This document shows, piece after piece, positions 35,862 through 37,576 of a stretch of 37,576 nucleotides of DNA. The translations under genes and the position numbers were made by a program. The notes under the pieces were generated by a model. It had not been told where the DNA came from, did no database searches, and worked only from the letters and a program-made list of their open reading frames with translations. Each line of letters opens with the position of its first letter. Position 1 is the stretch's first letter. Source of the DNA: Candidatus Servula neotermitis (GTDB lineage Bacteria; Actinomycetota; Actinomycetes; Actinomycetales; Bifidobacteriaceae); assembly GCA_031281695.1 (NCBI GenBank), contig JAITFB010000061.1:1-37576 (forward strand), given 5' to 3'.

Positions 35862-37576
35862 ATGAAAAAAATTGTAACTGCATTTGGTGCATTTGCACTG
35901 GCTATCACGTTGATTGGGTGCGCGCCAGGTGAGGATGAAGGAGGAGGTGGTAATGAACCGGCGGCGGAAACGCAAGTTACGACAGTTATCACGCTCGACT
36001 ATACTTCTTTGAATAACCTCACCGCTGTTGGCAACTCATCTTACAACAATAGTGTTAACTTCTTGTTGCAAAACCCGTGGAGCTATTATGATAAGGATCT
36101 GAATTGGCTGACCAACGATAAAGCCGTGACTATTGAAAAAGTTTCGGATGAGCCTCTTACAATCAAATATACTATTGCTGATGATTATAACTGGAGCGAT
36201 GGCGTTCCAGTGACTGGAGCTGACATGGTTCTAATGTGGGCTGGCGTTTCGACCAACCGCAATGATGACGTTACCGAATTTGATCCTGATACCGGCGCTG
36301 GAAAGCCTGCCGCTGATCAGGTGTGGTTCGATTCAGATGACGGCTTGACTAAAGACATCAAAGAGCCGCCTTCGATCAATCCTGAAAACCCTAAAGAGGT
36401 TACTGTGACTTGGTCGAAGTATGTTCCTGACTGGATTTATACTTTCGCTTACGCCGGGATCCCCGCGCACAAAGTGGGCCAATTGGCTTTAGGTATTGAA
36501 GATGCGACCGAAGCAGCCGATGCTGTAGTAGCCGCTATTAACGATGAAACCAAAAAGGAAGATTTGATTAAGGTTGCCAACCAGTGGTCGAGGGGTTACG
36601 ATTTCACTTCCAAGCCGGAAGACGAGGGTCTTTTGGTGGTCGATGGGGCTTATGAATTCAACGAAATTAAAGCAGGCGAATATGTCTCTTTGAAAAAACG
36701 CGCTGACTACACCGCCGGTCCAATCCCCAGCATTGACAATGTGGTTTACCGGGTTATTTCCGATCCCAACGCTGCTCAGCAAGCTTTGTTGAATGGTGAA
36801 GTGGACATCATCTCGCCTGATTCACCGTCGGTCGATATGGTTCAAGCTTTGACTTCAGCGGAAGCCTCAGCCAGCATTGCCACCAAAGATTTCCAAAACG
36901 GAATTTTTGAGCACGTTGATCTTTTATTCAACCCTGAAGCTGGCGATTCGCCATTCTCAGCCGCTCATTACGGTGGAGACGCTGATAAAGCCAAAAAAGT
37001 TCGTCAAGCTTTCTTGAAAGCCTTGCCGCGTCAAGAAATTTTGGATGCGATTATCACGCCGACCAATGCTAATGCCAAGGTTATGAACTCTTACGTAGTT
37101 TTGCAAGATGATCCTAAGTATGCTGACATCGTAGCTGGAAACGGTTCCGATGCATTCCCTGGTTCTGACGTTGAAGCTGCTAAAGCTTTGTTGGAAGAAG
37201 CTGGCGTTACGACTCCAGTTGATGTCAAATTGGTTTACGCCAAGGAAAAGCCTTTGCGCGTCCAAGCTTTCCAGCTGATTGCTGAAGCTATGCAACCGGC
37301 TGGCTTCAATGTAATCGACTCTTCAGTTCCTGGAACTGAAGTTGGAGGCGCTTACGGAAGTGGCAAATATGATGTGAATATGTTCGCTTGGCAGAAGACT
37401 AACACCTCACCTTTGGACAGTCGTTCGACTTATGAAACAGGTGGACAAAACAACTTCACTGGTTTCTCTAACGCTGAAGCAGACGATCTTTGGTCACAAT
37501 TGTCTGAAGTTGAACCTGAAGACGTTGCTAAGCAAACCGAATTGGTCGCCCAAATCGAAAAAATCCTTTGGGATGA
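35862..37576 (+). CDS. ABC transporter substrate-binding lipoprotein, family 5 (oligopeptide-type), 3'-truncated by window edge
   Basis: Not in the ORF track because no stop lies in the window. AAAGGA(N6)ATG start; signal 'MKKIVTAFGAFALAITLIGC' with lipobox LIGC; 'YTIADDYNWSDGVPVTGADMVLMW', 'DNVVYRVISDPNAAQQALLNGEVDII', 'VRQAFLKALPRQEIL' typical of SBP_bac_5. Confidence 0.9.
   Translation, partial: MKKIVTAFGAFALAITLIGCAPGEDEGGGGNEPAAETQVTTVITLDYTSLNNLTAVGNSSYNNSVNFLLQNPWSYYDKDLNWLTNDKAVTIEKVSDEPLTIKYTIADDYNWSDGVPVTGADMVLMWAGVSTNRNDDVTEFDPDTGAGKPAADQVWFDSDDGLTKDIKEPPSINPENPKEVTVTWSKYVPDWIYTFAYAGIPAHKVGQLALGIEDATEAADAVVAAINDETKKEDLIKVANQWSRGYDFTSKPEDEGLLVVDGAYEFNEIKAGEYVSLKKRADYTAGPIPSIDNVVYRVISDPNAAQQALLNGEVDIISPDSPSVDMVQALTSAEASASIATKDFQNGIFEHVDLLFNPEAGDSPFSAAHYGGDADKAKKVRQAFLKALPRQEILDAIITPTNANAKVMNSYVVLQDDPKYADIVAGNGSDAFPGSDVEAAKALLEEAGVTTPVDVKLVYAKEKPLRVQAFQLIAEAMQPAGFNVIDSSVPGTEVGGAYGSGKYDVNMFAWQKTNTSPLDSRSTYETGGQNNFTGFSNAEADDLWSQLSEVEPEDVAKQTELVAQIEKILWD

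Noticed and set aside
1-37576. CRISPR arrays, tRNA or rRNA genes
   Set aside because: No regularly spaced direct repeats, tRNA-like cloverleaf or rRNA sequence noticed on reading; tRNAscan/CRISPR finder not run.

Overview
The window is about 40% GC by eye and looks like an actinobacterial chromosome. The strongest hint is the pyrophosphatase type, supported by the HAAS/DUF4097 and DUF885 gene styles; this taxonomic guess is inference. About 60% of it is one uninterrupted 7519-aa ORF (10315-32874, +) encoding a six-module nonribosomal peptide synthetase. I read its domain order as A-T / C-A-T-E / C-A-T-E / C-A-T / C-A-T-E / C-A-T-TE. An Sfp-type 4'-phosphopantetheinyl transferase lies immediately upstream and a BASS-type permease immediately downstream, so the locus looks compact and self-contained. 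Unusual NRPS features are: (i) a divergent loading A-T didomain lacking the Asp235 equivalent and carrying a 'GLNS' carrier motif; (ii) an odd A3 binding pocket; (iii) paired, apparently duplicated A domains (A2/A6 and A4/A5); (iv) the E-type 'GGDSIKAIQ' signature on carrier domains not followed by E; (v) Ser/Asp-rich low-complexity inserts at equivalent loop sites, including the site where NRPS methyltransferase domains normally insert; (vi) a candidate promoter that would give a near-leaderless mRNA. Flanking genes: two tandem GT-C-like membrane proteins (the first cut by the left edge), a RhuM-family protein with an internal 25-bp palindrome, an apparently orphan DNA methyltransferase followed 2 nt later by ogt, a fructosamine-kinase-like protein, a PadR plus HAAS/DUF4097 pair, inorganic pyrophosphatase, a DUF885 zinc-peptidase-like protein and an oligopeptide-binding lipoprotein cut by the right edge (absent from the supplied ORF track). 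All family calls come from motif reading, with no database search.
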